From positions 62,001 through 126,000 of the forward strand of contig PGZM01000008.1 of the NCBI GenBank assembly GCA_002841395.1: a DNA stretch of 64,000 bases. Reading direction: 5' to 3'. This DNA comes from Firmicutes bacterium HGW-Firmicutes-9. Lineage in GTDB: Bacteria; Bacillota; Clostridia; Christensenellales; CAG-138. A program made the position numbers and the translations under genes. The first letter of the stretch is position 1. Each line of letters opens with the position of its first letter. Under the pieces are notes generated by a model. The model did no database searches and was not told where the DNA came from. It worked only from the letters and a program-made list of their open reading frames with translations. Positions 30,695-39,239 of this stretch are shown one piece after another.

Positions 30695-31264
30695 ATGCCG
30701 GATAACAAGACTTTCTTTGGATTGAGCAGGTGCGGTATCGCACCGAAAACCGTTGCAGCTGGCGTTGTTTCCTATGGTGCGATTATTCCCATTCCGGGAG
30801 CGGTTGAGTTCAAAGCAACGCCGAAGGGTGACATTCAGACCTACGAAGGAGACAACACGGACTATCTCGTGGTGGACAAGAGCGAAGGTTACGACTGCGA
30901 AGCGAAGTTCTTCAACGTTTCTGAGGAGGTCGTAAAGACCTACTTCGGCCAGAAGGAGGACGTGAACGGAGTCGGCGCGGAATTCGCCGGGGCAACATTC
31001 CCTGAATTCGCTTTCCTTGGTCAGATGGAGGGCGACGCTTATAACCGCAGATTCACGATGATGGATTGCGTGATGAGCAAGCGAATCAGCATCGAGACCA
31101 AAACGGCGAAGGGGAAAGAACCCAACTATGTGCTGGTTAGCTTTGCAGCTCGTCCGCGACCGACTGACGGGCTGGTCAGGCTATTCACAAAAGCGGCAAC
31201 CGACGCTGTTGTGTATGGGAACTGGTTCACCACGGTACAGGACTACGTTGAAGTCGTAGGGTGA
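30695..31264 (+). CDS. Major tail tube protein
   Basis: The 189-residue protein starts MPDNKTFFGLSRCGIAPKTV and contains GAVEFKATPKGDIQTYEGDN and NRRFTMMDCVMSKRISIETK, consistent with phi13-family/siphovirus tail tube proteins that polymerise as hexameric rings. GGGAGG precedes the ATG. It directly precedes the tail chaperone pair, the standard position. Confidence 0.88.
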   Translation: MPDNKTFFGLSRCGIAPKTVAAGVVSYGAIIPIPGAVEFKATPKGDIQTYEGDNTDYLVVDKSEGYDCEAKFFNVSEEVVKTYFGQKEDVNGVGAEFAGATFPEFAFLGQMEGDAYNRRFTMMDCVMSKRISIETKTAKGKEPNYVLVSFAARPRPTDGLVRLFTKAATDAVVYGNWFTTVQDYVEVVG

Positions 31265-31269
31265 GGATT

Positions 31270-31677
31270 ATGAGCAAGATTATTAATATTGCTGGCCGGG
31301 ACGTGGGGTTTGATGCCCCCGCGTCCCTTCCTGTTCGTTACAGGAATATGACGACGCGAGATTTCTTTGTGGATATGCAAACACTGTCTGAATCGACTGA
31401 TTCCGTAAAGAAACCCAAAAAACTCTTTGGGAAAGCAGCCGAGAAAGAAGAAGCCGCAGAAGAGATGCGTATCAATGAGAAATGGGATACCACAATTCTG
31501 TTTAACATTGTGCATGCTATGGCGAAAGCTGCCGATCCGACTATTACATCGGACTTGATTGATTGGGTTGACTCGTTCGAAGAGTTTCCGATCTTCCAGA
31601 TATTCGCGGAGATTCAGCCGCTTCTTGTGAAGAGTATGCAAACCACAAAAAAGTCCACAGCGGCGGTGATGGGCTAG
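31270..31677 (+). CDS. Tail assembly chaperone (gpG-like)
   Basis: The 135-residue protein starts MSKIINIAGRDVGFDAPASL and has DTTILFNIVHAMAKAADPTI and IDWVDSFEEFPIFQIFAEI, typical of Firmicutes tail chaperones that load on the tape measure protein. Near its end it carries the slippery heptamer A-AAA-AAG (31647-31653), in frame. Without frameshift it stops at 31675-31677. GTG 31261 is an alternative start, but ATG 31270 has the better site. Confidence 0.88.
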   Translation: MSKIINIAGRDVGFDAPASLPVRYRNMTTRDFFVDMQTLSESTDSVKKPKKLFGKAAEKEEAAEEMRINEKWDTTILFNIVHAMAKAADPTITSDLIDWVDSFEEFPIFQIFAEIQPLLVKSMQTTKKSTAAVMG

Positions 31678-31835
31678 ACTCAATCGAGTATCTTCTTGTC
31701 GCGAAGAGACTCGGTTTCACCGTCGCTGACCTTGACGATATATCGATTGGAACCTTCTGCGATGTATGCGCGGAGAGTTCGGGCGAAGTAGTCAAAGAAG
31801 CGACGCAAGCGGACATTGACAAATTTTACGCATAA
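31270..31835 (+). CDS. Frameshifted tail assembly chaperone (gpGT-like), made by -1 frameshift
   Basis: After decoding AAG at 31651-31653 a -1 slip gives GTC from 31653 and an open frame to TAA 31833-31835. It adds 60 residues including LDSIEYLLVAKRLGFTVADL and DFCVCA-like GTFCDVCAESSG, for a total of about 188. This extension has no ribosome site or start codon of its own, lies between chaperone and tape measure genes, and matches the known gpG/gpGT arrangement. Usage frequency cannot be told. Confidence 0.85.
31647..31653 (+). other. -1 ribosomal frameshift slippery site
   Basis: A-AAA-AAG in the chaperone reading frame (codons AAA 31648-31650 and AAG 31651-31653) matches the X-XXY-YYZ rule and is the same heptamer as in Escherichia coli dnaX. 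GC-rich sequence follows (GCGGCGG near 31660). Confidence 0.85.
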
Positions 31836-31849
31836 GGAGGCTCGAAAAA

Positions 31850-34216
31850 ATGGGGTTTAATATCGGGCCGACTATCTCGGTCAAAGGCGAAGCTGAATAC
31901 ATTTCGGCTATGAAAAATATCAAAGCAAACATGAAATTAATCGCCTCCGAAGCGAACGTCATGACGGCAAATTTCAAAGGCAACGAGAGTTCGGTGCAAG
32001 CTCTCACCGCGAAAGGGAAAGTCCTCAACGAAGCGTTGAAAACGCAAAAGGCGGCTGTCAAAGAGGCAGAGGACGCGCTGCAACGCATGAAGAAATCGGG
32101 CGTTGATCCGTCATCGCAAGCCTATACGGCCATGCAAACAAACCTTAACAACGCAAAGGCTGCTATGATCTCAACGACAAAAGAGATCAAAGACAACGAA
32201 TCCGCCATGAAGAGCGGTGGGAAAGAAACAGGGAATTTCTCGCAGCACCTAAAGGACTTCGCGCACGCGGCAGGAACCGTCGCGCTTGGAGCAGCGAAAG
32301 CGTTTGCAGTTGGTATTGGAGCGATTGCAACGGCGGTTACTGCTGTTGCAATCGCTGGTCTGAAAGTCGCATTCAACTATAACAAAGAAATGGAGTCCTT
32401 CACTTCGGACTTCAAGGTCATGCTGGGAAGCCAAGAGGAGGCCGTGACCAAGGTCAATGAGTTGAAAGCAATGGCAGCATCAACCCCGTTTGAAATGTCC
32501 GACCTTGCAGCGGGAACCAAAACGATGCTGGCATTTGGGGCGACGAGCGCAAACAGCTTGAAATACATCCAAATGACAGGGGACATCTCTCTTGGAAACG
32601 CAGAGAAGTTTCAGCGATTGAACAACGCGTTTGGTAAATCGCTCAGTCTTGGGAAGTTGACGGGCGAGACATACCAGCAAATGGTTGAGGCGGGATTTAA
32701 CCCGCTGGCCGTCATCTCCGAAAAAACGGGCGAGACCATGGAACAGCTGCAAAAGCGCATGAGTAAGGGTAAAATTTCCGCCGAAGAGCTTGCAGGCGCT
32801 ATGGATACTGCAACGTCTGAGGGCGGGAAATTCTATAAAGGCATGGAAGAAGCGTCGAAAACAACAGACGGACTCATTTCGACGTTGAAAGACAATGCCA
32901 GAGCATTTGTTGGCGATGTGATGAAACCAATCACCGAAACGATACGAACGGAGATTCTGCCAGCAGCCATCAGCTATGTTGGAAGATTGCAGGAAGCGTT
33001 CAACGAGGACGGATTGAGCGGCGTTGCTGACGAATTCGGGAAAATTTTCAGCGAGGTTGCACAGTCCGTTGCGGACGCTATCCCTGGTATCGCAGACGGA
33101 ATTGCAAAGGGCGCGCCCATTCTCATCAATGCGGTATCCGGCATCATTTCATCGCTTGTTTCAACGATTACAAGTGTGCTGCCAACAGTTCTGCCAACAT
33201 TGGGAACTGCGGCGATCACGCTTATGACTGGCTTGCTTCAAACAATCCAACAGAACGCCGCGCCGATCAGCGAGGCGGTTGTGCAAATCATCATGATGTT
33301 CGTCCTGTTTTTAACGGACAACATGCCTATGATCGTAGAGACAGGCATGACGATATTGCTCGCTGTGTCGCAAGGCATACTGGACAATATACCATCGCTC
33401 ATCCCGGCTATCGTTGAGATGATAACGGGAATCGCGCTTGCGATCACAGAGCCGAATACGCTTGCGCAGCTGGCCGTTGCGTCGCTCGATATCATCATTG
33501 CGGTTGCACAGGGTCTCTTGAACGCTCTTCCGCAATTGCTCGAAGCAGCTCTGCAAATTGTTGTGAATCTCGCGTTAGCATTCGGGCAGGCAGCCCCTCA
33601 ACTGTGGGACAAAGGAAAAGAATTTATCGTTCAGATGGGAGAGGGAATTTGGGCGCAATTATCTACGCTGTTTACTCAAATTGGCGGTTGGGTAGATACC
33701 AACATTGTGCAGCCAGTCAAAGGCAAGCTGGAAGAATTTCGCAACATCGGCAAAGACCTTATTACGGGCATTTGGAACGGCATAAATGATAAAGTCGCTT
33801 GGTTGAAACAGCAAGTGAAAGGCGTTGTTGATAAAATTAAGAGCTGGTTCACAGGCAAGGATGGATTTGACGAGCATTCGCCATCTCTATGGGGCAAAGG
33901 CGTAGGTGCTTATCTGTTTGAAGGTGTAGGGCTTGGCGCGGAGAGTGCATTGCCGAATGTTCTTGCGACTATGGGAAATTCAATTAAGCGCATCAAGCAA
34001 ACCATATCGTCGGGCATGGCAACCGCCTTGGATTTCACCATGAATGCAGTGGGAAGCGTCGGAATGAACGCGTCTGCGAGCGGAAGTGCTGCTACTGCCG
34101 CTGCCCCCGCACCTAACTACATATTCCAAATCTATGCAAAGGACAAAGACACTGCGATTGAAGTAGCGGACGAGACGGTTGCAATGTTGCAAACTGCAAG
34201 GTGGGTGACACCATGA
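31850..34216 (+). CDS. Tail tape measure protein
   Basis: The 788-residue protein sets tail length. It starts MGFNIGPTISVKGEAEYISA after AAGGAGG, has a long charged helical N-terminal part (residues about 15-135), a hydrophobic segment AVGIGAIATAVTAVAIAGLK and many hydrophobic repeats between about 400 and 580 (for example GIADGIAKGAPILINAVSG). The block GNAEKFQRLNNAFGKSLSLG resembles the TP901-type tape measure core. The final part includes an Ala-rich linker. The Dit gene overlaps its stop (ATGA). Confidence 0.95.
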   Translation: MGFNIGPTISVKGEAEYISAMKNIKANMKLIASEANVMTANFKGNESSVQALTAKGKVLNEALKTQKAAVKEAEDALQRMKKSGVDPSSQAYTAMQTNLNNAKAAMISTTKEIKDNESAMKSGGKETGNFSQHLKDFAHAAGTVALGAAKAFAVGIGAIATAVTAVAIAGLKVAFNYNKEMESFTSDFKVMLGSQEEAVTKVNELKAMAASTPFEMSDLAAGTKTMLAFGATSANSLKYIQMTGDISLGNAEKFQRLNNAFGKSLSLGKLTGETYQQMVEAGFNPLAVISEKTGETMEQLQKRMSKGKISAEELAGAMDTATSEGGKFYKGMEEASKTTDGLISTLKDNARAFVGDVMKPITETIRTEILPAAISYVGRLQEAFNEDGLSGVADEFGKIFSEVAQSVADAIPGIADGIAKGAPILINAVSGIISSLVSTITSVLPTVLPTLGTAAITLMTGLLQTIQQNAAPISEAVVQIIMMFVLFLTDNMPMIVETGMTILLAVSQGILDNIPSLIPAIVEMITGIALAITEPNTLAQLAVASLDIIIAVAQGLLNALPQLLEAALQIVVNLALAFGQAAPQLWDKGKEFIVQMGEGIWAQLSTLFTQIGGWVDTNIVQPVKGKLEEFRNIGKDLITGIWNGINDKVAWLKQQVKGVVDKIKSWFTGKDGFDEHSPSLWGKGVGAYLFEGVGLGAESALPNVLATMGNSIKRIKQTISSGMATALDFTMNAVGSVGMNASASGSAATAAAPAPNYIFQIYAKDKDTAIEVADETVAMLQTARWVTP

Positions 34217-35064
34217 ACGATACGTTGACCTATATCAATAACAACGGTGAATCCGTTGTTTTGAGTTTGAAGAACGGATATGCAGTCGAGACCTGCACAG
34301 GTGCGAACGGAAACACGGTAAACGTGGCAACCGCACAAGGCGTTGGACAAGTCGGCGCAACGGTGCAATCAAGGGTTGTTGAACCTGTGCCGATGACCAT
34401 AACGGGAATGATCCTCGGAACGCCAGCAGAAGCAAGAACGAGGGCAAACAAATTGCAGGAAGTCATTTTGCCGGGCGTAGATGCGAGACTGTACCACAAC
34501 GGGACATATTACAGAATCGTAACGCCGACCAAAACACCCGTCATCGAAGCGGTGAGACGGTGGCCGCACTTCCAGTTTTCGGTTTTGGCTGCATATCCGT
34601 ATTGGCTAAAAGATCAAACGACAAAGACCATTCTTACGGGTGTTATCCCGAAGTTCAAGTTTCCTTGGAACATCAGCCGGGAATACAAGTTTGGCGAGAC
34701 TATTGCAACGGCATTCGTGAACATCAGAAATGAAGGGCAGCTGCCGTGTCCATACACGGCAGCATTTACGGCAAAAGGCCCTGTTGAGAATCCGAGAATC
34801 GTCAACGCGATCACGGGCGAATACATGCAGCTGAACCGAAACATGATCGCAGGTGAGCGGGTGACGATTCAAATCACGCACGACCTAACTTATGTAACGT
34901 CTACGATTGATGGAGATATCCGGGGAGATTTGGACATTGACAGCGATTTGTGGACGATGGCGGTAGGGGATAATCTGATAAAGACCGAGGCAGACAGCGG
35001 CGCGGCGAATGTCGTTGTGAGCATCGATCTAGCAATTGAAAAGGTCGGGATTGTAATATGCTAG
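34213..35064 (+). CDS. Distal tail protein (Dit)
   Basis: The 283-residue protein has the Dit pattern: MTITGMILGTPAEARTRANK, LPGVDARLYHNGTYYRI and FQFSVLAAYPYW in the N-terminal ring domain, then a galectin-like C-terminal domain. Dit forms the hexameric hub between tail tube and tip. ATG 34213 overlaps the tape measure stop and follows AAGGTGG; ATG 34201 is less likely. Confidence 0.85.
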   Translation: MNDTLTYINNNGESVVLSLKNGYAVETCTGANGNTVNVATAQGVGQVGATVQSRVVEPVPMTITGMILGTPAEARTRANKLQEVILPGVDARLYHNGTYYRIVTPTKTPVIEAVRRWPHFQFSVLAAYPYWLKDQTTKTILTGVIPKFKFPWNISREYKFGETIATAFVNIRNEGQLPCPYTAAFTAKGPVENPRIVNAITGEYMQLNRNMIAGERVTIQITHDLTYVTSTIDGDIRGDLDIDSDLWTMAVGDNLIKTEADSGAANVVVSIDLAIEKVGIVIC

Positions 35065-36080
35065 TCGTTTATGATTCTGGCCTTTCTGGCTATCACGAAA
35101 TCAAACCAATTTCGTACACAACCGAAGAGTGGTACAACGACATCGGGAAATTCACGTTGATTGTTGCACCGAGCAAATACAACATCGCGCACTTGAAAAA
35201 GGGCGCGATTCTTTTTCGCACGGTCATCAAGCAGGCGATGGTGATTACACGGGTAAGCCCGGATACATCACAGGACAGAATCACAATCAACGGGTTTACC
35301 GCGAACTGGATTTTGAACAAAAGAGCGATTGCGGTTGCCGCGACCATCGCAACCGTGGAAGCGGACATTTATGCCGCAATCACGTCAAACCTGCGGGAGC
35401 TGCCGAATGTTATCACGGCGACGCTGAAAGCGCTCACGGAGTCTTTCAGCGCGATTCTGCACGGCGGGCAGATGCTTACGGAATTCATCAAAATTCTGGA
35501 CGCTGTAGAGCTGGGGCAAAAGATGTATCTGGACGTGAAAACAAAGAAGCTCGTGTTTGAGATTTACAAAGGGCGAGACCTGACCACCGGGTCGCACGCG
35601 GTAATCTTCTCGGACGAGCAGGGCACGGCACGCGATCTCAAGATTGAAGATGACGAGAGTACGTTTTCAAACGTCTGCTATGTCATCGGGACATTGAGCG
35701 ATGAAACATCGGTTGTAAGAACGGTTGGAACAGCAACAGGCGCAGACCGATTTGAATACTGGATAGATTCGCGATTGAAGCAGGGCAACGATGAGCCGAT
35801 AGAGGACTTTTATGCTCGACTGGACAGCAGAGGCATAGCCGAAATCGCAAAGCGCGTTCGTGACATCGGGTTTTCTGTTCGGGTAGACCCCGGCGAGTAT
35901 GGGAAAAGATACACCATGGGCGACAAAGTCGTTTGTGTATCAAAAAGATTCGGCATCGCGTTTATTGCGAAGATTAACGGGGTGAAGCGGACGCAGCAAG
36001 CACAAAGCGAGACCGTCAATATTATCCTTGGCGAGCCGCAATTGACTTTGATTGGAGAAATTAAACTATGGCTGAAATAA
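35058..36080 (+). CDS. Gp37-like tail protein (tail tip hub)
   Basis: The 340-residue protein starts MLVVYDSGLSGYHEIKPISYT and has the segment EEWYNDIGKFTLIVAPSKYN, FRTVIKQAMVITRVSPDTSQ and later YTMGDKVVCVSKRFGIAF. This fits the siphovirus ReqiPepy6 Gp37-like family (tail-associated hub proteins). The start overlaps the Dit stop by seven bases. It probably contacts Dit and the receptor-binding components. Confidence 0.8.
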   Translation: MLVVYDSGLSGYHEIKPISYTTEEWYNDIGKFTLIVAPSKYNIAHLKKGAILFRTVIKQAMVITRVSPDTSQDRITINGFTANWILNKRAIAVAATIATVEADIYAAITSNLRELPNVITATLKALTESFSAILHGGQMLTEFIKILDAVELGQKMYLDVKTKKLVFEIYKGRDLTTGSHAVIFSDEQGTARDLKIEDDESTFSNVCYVIGTLSDETSVVRTVGTATGADRFEYWIDSRLKQGNDEPIEDFYARLDSRGIAEIAKRVRDIGFSVRVDPGEYGKRYTMGDKVVCVSKRFGIAFIAKINGVKRTQQAQSETVNIILGEPQLTLIGEIKLWLK

Positions 36081-37069
36081 AAAGCTATCCCAACAATGTG
36101 GATGTCGAAATCGGCGCGGAGAACGTCATGAAGTGGCACCACGGCAGACGGACAGGTGTTTACGGGGCGGAAAGAGAACTCGCCGTAGCCGCGCTTGAAC
36201 CGCCTGAAATGGCGGTAACCGTGTCGGACGGCGATGGATGGATGACGGATGCAATTGGCAACGGGATCCATTTCTGGAACGACCTTTTTGCGGCGACTGC
36301 CGCGCTGTTGCGTCTTTCGATTGACACGGCTGACGGCGTGTTAAACCGCATCGACCGTGTAATTGTCGAGTGGTCAACGCCGAACTATACGCAACTTCCT
36401 GAAATCAAGGTGCTAAAAGGTGTTGCGGCAATGGTGCCTATTGCTCCATCTCTCACAAACAACGCGTCATTACGGCAGATTTCCTTATCGCGTGTCAGCG
36501 TGGCGGCTGGAACGCTTGCGATCACGGCAGGAATGATTACTGACGAGCGGTTTGATCCTACGGTGTGCGGGATCGTGACCGAGTCTACCGTGGTTGACAC
36601 CTCAGTGGCGGCAGCGCAGTTCAATGAAGTTCTCGAAGAAGCGCAGAATCTCGTGCTCCAACTAGAGGAAGAAGCGGTGGTTGATCATTCTGGAACGCAT
36701 GAGCCGGGCGGGGATGATGTTGCGCGGTTTGTGTTCTACGGCGGCGAACAGGTGCTAACAGACACGGAGAAGGCACAGGCGCGGTCGAACGTCAGTGCGG
36801 AAGCTGCGCGGTTACAGTTCATCAATACCGTTGTAGACAATGCGGCGTTTGTCGCTGATGCAACGTATGCGGACTTTCCATTTCGCGCGGCGGTTGCGCT
36901 GACGGGCGTGCTTGCCACAATGGTGCCTTTTGTAGTCTTCGGCGCGGTTGACGCGGTTAGCGGTATTTTTGCTCCAGTCGCCGATCCGTTTGACGGTGGG
37001 GTATACCTCTATGCCGCCGAAGTCCCGGCTGCGGACATCACGGTGCCGACCATGATCTTTTGGAGGTAA
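36068..37069 (+). CDS. Tail tip / baseplate protein, receptor-binding candidate
   Basis: The 333-residue protein has an N-terminal domain (MAEIKSYPNNVDVEIGAENV, VYGAERELAVAA) seen at the start of many siphophage baseplate or fibre proteins, a middle strand-rich domain and a helical region (AQFNEVLEEAQNLVLQLEEE) leading to a C-terminal unit. It overlaps the hub gene by 13 bp. The exact role is inferred from position. Confidence 0.75.
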   Translation: MAEIKSYPNNVDVEIGAENVMKWHHGRRTGVYGAERELAVAALEPPEMAVTVSDGDGWMTDAIGNGIHFWNDLFAATAALLRLSIDTADGVLNRIDRVIVEWSTPNYTQLPEIKVLKGVAAMVPIAPSLTNNASLRQISLSRVSVAAGTLAITAGMITDERFDPTVCGIVTESTVVDTSVAAAQFNEVLEEAQNLVLQLEEEAVVDHSGTHEPGGDDVARFVFYGGEQVLTDTEKAQARSNVSAEAARLQFINTVVDNAAFVADATYADFPFRAAVALTGVLATMVPFVVFGAVDAVSGIFAPVADPFDGGVYLYAAEVPAADITVPTMIFWR

Positions 37070-37073
37070 CAGG

Positions 37074-38054
37074 ATGAAACTGGAACGCAATCGCGCCGAG
37101 CGAAGAAGCAAGCACGGCGCACAGATTTTATTTAATGGGATTCCGTATTTGATTCTTGCGGCTCTTGCAGCAGGATTTTTGCATGGCGCACCGCAGATGA
37201 TCGCGGCATCTTCGATTGCGCAAGCGGCAAAGAGCACAGTTACTGTCACAGAGCGAAAGGCATTTCCGATCGCATTTGCAGGATACCTTGGCAAGACCAA
37301 TAGCGTGATTTCCAGAAGCTTCACGCAAGAGGATTTCACCTATACAGGATCATATGTTTGGGTGGATGACGGAAATGGAAACTTTAGATTTAAAGCTCTC
37401 ACAAGCGGAACCTTCACACCTCTCAAAAAAATCGTTATCGATGTGTTTATTGTTGGAGGAGGGGGCGGCGGCCGCAATGCGGGAGCGAACCAATATGCTG
37501 GAGGTGGTGGCGCGGGAGGATTAACCGGCACATGGACGGCTGTAACGATTAACGCAAACCAAGCATACCCAATTGTAATTGGTGCTGGTGGAGCGGCAAA
37601 TGGCGGAACTGGCGGAACTACTTCGGGATTTGGATACAGTAAAGCAGGAGGCGCGCCCGGCGCGAATTACTATCGTGGTGGTATTGGTGGTAGTGGCGGC
37701 GGTGGTGCGCTGGATGGCGGCGGAGCTGGTGGCAGCAATGGTTCAAATGGTGCTAACGCTACCTACGGCGGAGCAGGGCAAAACTCTACAACGCGCGAAT
37801 TTGGAGAAATCGCGGGAACGATTTACGCTGGTGGCGGTGGCTCTGGCGGCGGTAAATATAGTTACTATGCTAGCGGCGGATTAGGTGGTGCTGGTGGCGG
37901 TGGAAACGGCGGCGCGTGCGCCGGAGGCAGTGGTGCGGCAGGAACCGCGAACACTGGCGGTGGTGGCGGTGGTGGTGGAGCAGATGATGACTCCTCTGTT
38001 GGTTCTGGCGCAGCTGGCGGCTCTGGCATCCTCATCATCAGAAACAAGAGGTAA
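37074..38054 (+). CDS. Glycine-rich tail tip protein
   Basis: The 326-residue protein has a basic N-terminus with a hydrophobic stretch (about 22-45), a short beta domain (FTYTGSYVWVDDGNGNFRFKA) and about 190 residues that are Gly-rich with GGGG runs spaced by Ala, Ser and Asn. It ends SGILIIRNKR. Gly-rich repeats like these form polyglycine-II sandwiches in phage adhesins and in Gly-rich tail fibre domains. Host-receptor contact is the likely role. RBS is weak (GGAGG upstream at about 37062). Confidence 0.75.
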   Translation: MKLERNRAERRSKHGAQILFNGIPYLILAALAAGFLHGAPQMIAASSIAQAAKSTVTVTERKAFPIAFAGYLGKTNSVISRSFTQEDFTYTGSYVWVDDGNGNFRFKALTSGTFTPLKKIVIDVFIVGGGGGGRNAGANQYAGGGGAGGLTGTWTAVTINANQAYPIVIGAGGAANGGTGGTTSGFGYSKAGGAPGANYYRGGIGGSGGGGALDGGGAGGSNGSNGANATYGGAGQNSTTREFGEIAGTIYAGGGGSGGGKYSYYASGGLGGAGGGGNGGACAGGSGAAGTANTGGGGGGGGADDDSSVGSGAAGGSGILIIRNKR

Positions 38055-38057
38055 CAC

Positions 38058-38249
38058 ATGAACGAACCAATGAATCATGCAATAGTTGAGAATGGAATTA
38101 TTGCAAATGTTATTTGGGTGCTACCAGATCAAGCACACGAGTTCGGGGCAATCCTTCTCACGAATGAGGCTGCGGGGATCGGGTGGAGATATGAAAACGG
38201 AGAGTTCATACCACCTGTGACACAACCTGAGAGCGCGCCGGAAGAATAG
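38058..38249 (+). CDS. Small protein after the Gly-rich tail gene
   Basis: The 63-residue protein (MNEPMNHAIVENGIIANVIW; GIGWRYENGEFIPPV) resembles small phage proteins that end with 'GW-x-Y-x-x-G-x-F-x-P', often next to tail fibres and similar to the C-terminal part of fibre-assembly proteins. AGAGG precedes the ATG three bases after the fibre stop. A terminator follows. Role uncertain. Confidence 0.7.
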   Translation: MNEPMNHAIVENGIIANVIWVLPDQAHEFGAILLTNEAAGIGWRYENGEFIPPVTQPESAPEE

Positions 38250-38272
38250 AATACTTGCGAGTCTTTATGATT

Positions 38273-38303
38273 ACCGTCCTTCTTGTAGGGACGGTTATTT
38301 TTC
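38273..38303 (+). terminator. Terminator between tail and lysis genes
   Basis: ACCGTCC (38273-38279) pairs with GGACGGT (38289-38295), followed by TATTTTTCT. Confidence 0.8.
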
Positions 38304-38348
38304 TATTTCAAATTTCCCGCAAATCGCGGGTATAGGAGGACATGCCGA

Positions 38349-38738
38349 GTGAAAGACACGCTAGACATTGTTTGGTTGATAATCTGCATTGCGATTGCCA
38401 TCGGTAGTTTTTTCGGGGGTAGCGCGTTTTTTACGCGACGTGTCAACGAGAACTTCGACAAAAAATACAATGCGGACAAAGCAGAACGTGAGGAGGCGAA
38501 AAAAGAAGCCGACGAGCGTGAGCAAGCACGTATCGAAAGACAATTACTTATCGAAGAGCAACTTGTAGCTGTTGGGCACGTAGCAGTATCAACGGCGGAA
38601 GATCACCTTGAAAGGTGCGGAGCCAATAAAAGGATTGCGACCGCTCTTGAAACATATGCGGCGTGTCGCAAACGCTCTGACGATCAGTCGCGAAGAAGCG
38701 CGGCAAAGTACGAACAGCGGGCAGAGAGACCCGCGTAA
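38349..38738 (+). CDS. Small membrane protein ahead of the holin
   Basis: GTG 38349 follows GGAGG by nine bases. The 129-residue protein has one N-terminal membrane segment (WLIICIAIAIGSFFGGSAFF), then a long coiled coil rich in Lys, Glu and Arg, and a basic C-terminus. Many Firmicutes phages have such a protein here, sometimes a second holin, spanin-like or regulator. No enzyme motif is present. Confidence 0.72.
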   Translation: MKDTLDIVWLIICIAIAIGSFFGGSAFFTRRVNENFDKKYNADKAEREEAKKEADEREQARIERQLLIEEQLVAVGHVAVSTAEDHLERCGANKRIATALETYAACRKRSDDQSRRSAAKYEQRAERPA

Positions 38739-38785
38739 TGACGGTAACGCATAAAGCGTCCGAATAAAAAAGGAGAAACAAACAA

Positions 38786-39187
38786 ATGGAACTTTTGATG
38801 AACTATGGCCTGCAGGTCGCGGCAACTTTGCTCATTACGCTCATCGGCGTGCTGGGGACGTACCTGACCATGCAGCTGGGCAAGAACGCAAACTTGAAGA
38901 ACATCAACGACGCGCAAAAAGAGCTGATCCGCGCGGCAAAGATCACGGTCGGCGAGTTGCAACAGACTATGGTATCGCAGCTCAAGGCCGCGAATAGCGA
39001 CGGGAAGCTCACGCCGCAGGAGATTGCGACTCTGCGCGCAAAGCTTCTGGACAAGACCGTGGAGAAACTTTCTGCGCCTGCTTATGGATTGCTCGCGGCG
39101 GCCTCTGTGGACGTTGAGGCGCTGATTCTCGGTGTCGGTGAGAGCTGGATCGAGCGCATCAAACAACAGTCTGCTATCGAAGAGTAA
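38786..39187 (+). CDS. Phage holin, LLH family
   Basis: The 133-residue protein starts MELLMNYGLQVAATLLITLI with one membrane segment (about 6-27), and continues with the helical LLH pattern (AQKELIRAAKITVGELQQTM; DGKLTPQEIATLRAKLLDKT). Holins form membrane lesions that let the endolysin out. AAGGAG precedes the ATG. It is followed by a terminator and then the endolysin. Confidence 0.88.
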   Translation: MELLMNYGLQVAATLLITLIGVLGTYLTMQLGKNANLKNINDAQKELIRAAKITVGELQQTMVSQLKAANSDGKLTPQEIATLRAKLLDKTVEKLSAPAYGLLAAASVDVEALILGVGESWIERIKQQSAIEE

Positions 39188-39199
39188 CGAACGCGAAAA

Positions 39200-39227
39200 C
39201 GCCGCCGCAAGGCGGCGCTTTTTCTTT
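39200..39227 (+). terminator. Terminator between holin and endolysin
   Basis: CGCCGCC (39200-39206) pairs with GGCGGCG (39211-39217), followed by CTTTTTCTTTT, overlapping the endolysin ribosome site region. Confidence 0.78.
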
Positions 39228-39239
39228 TGGAGGGAGAAT

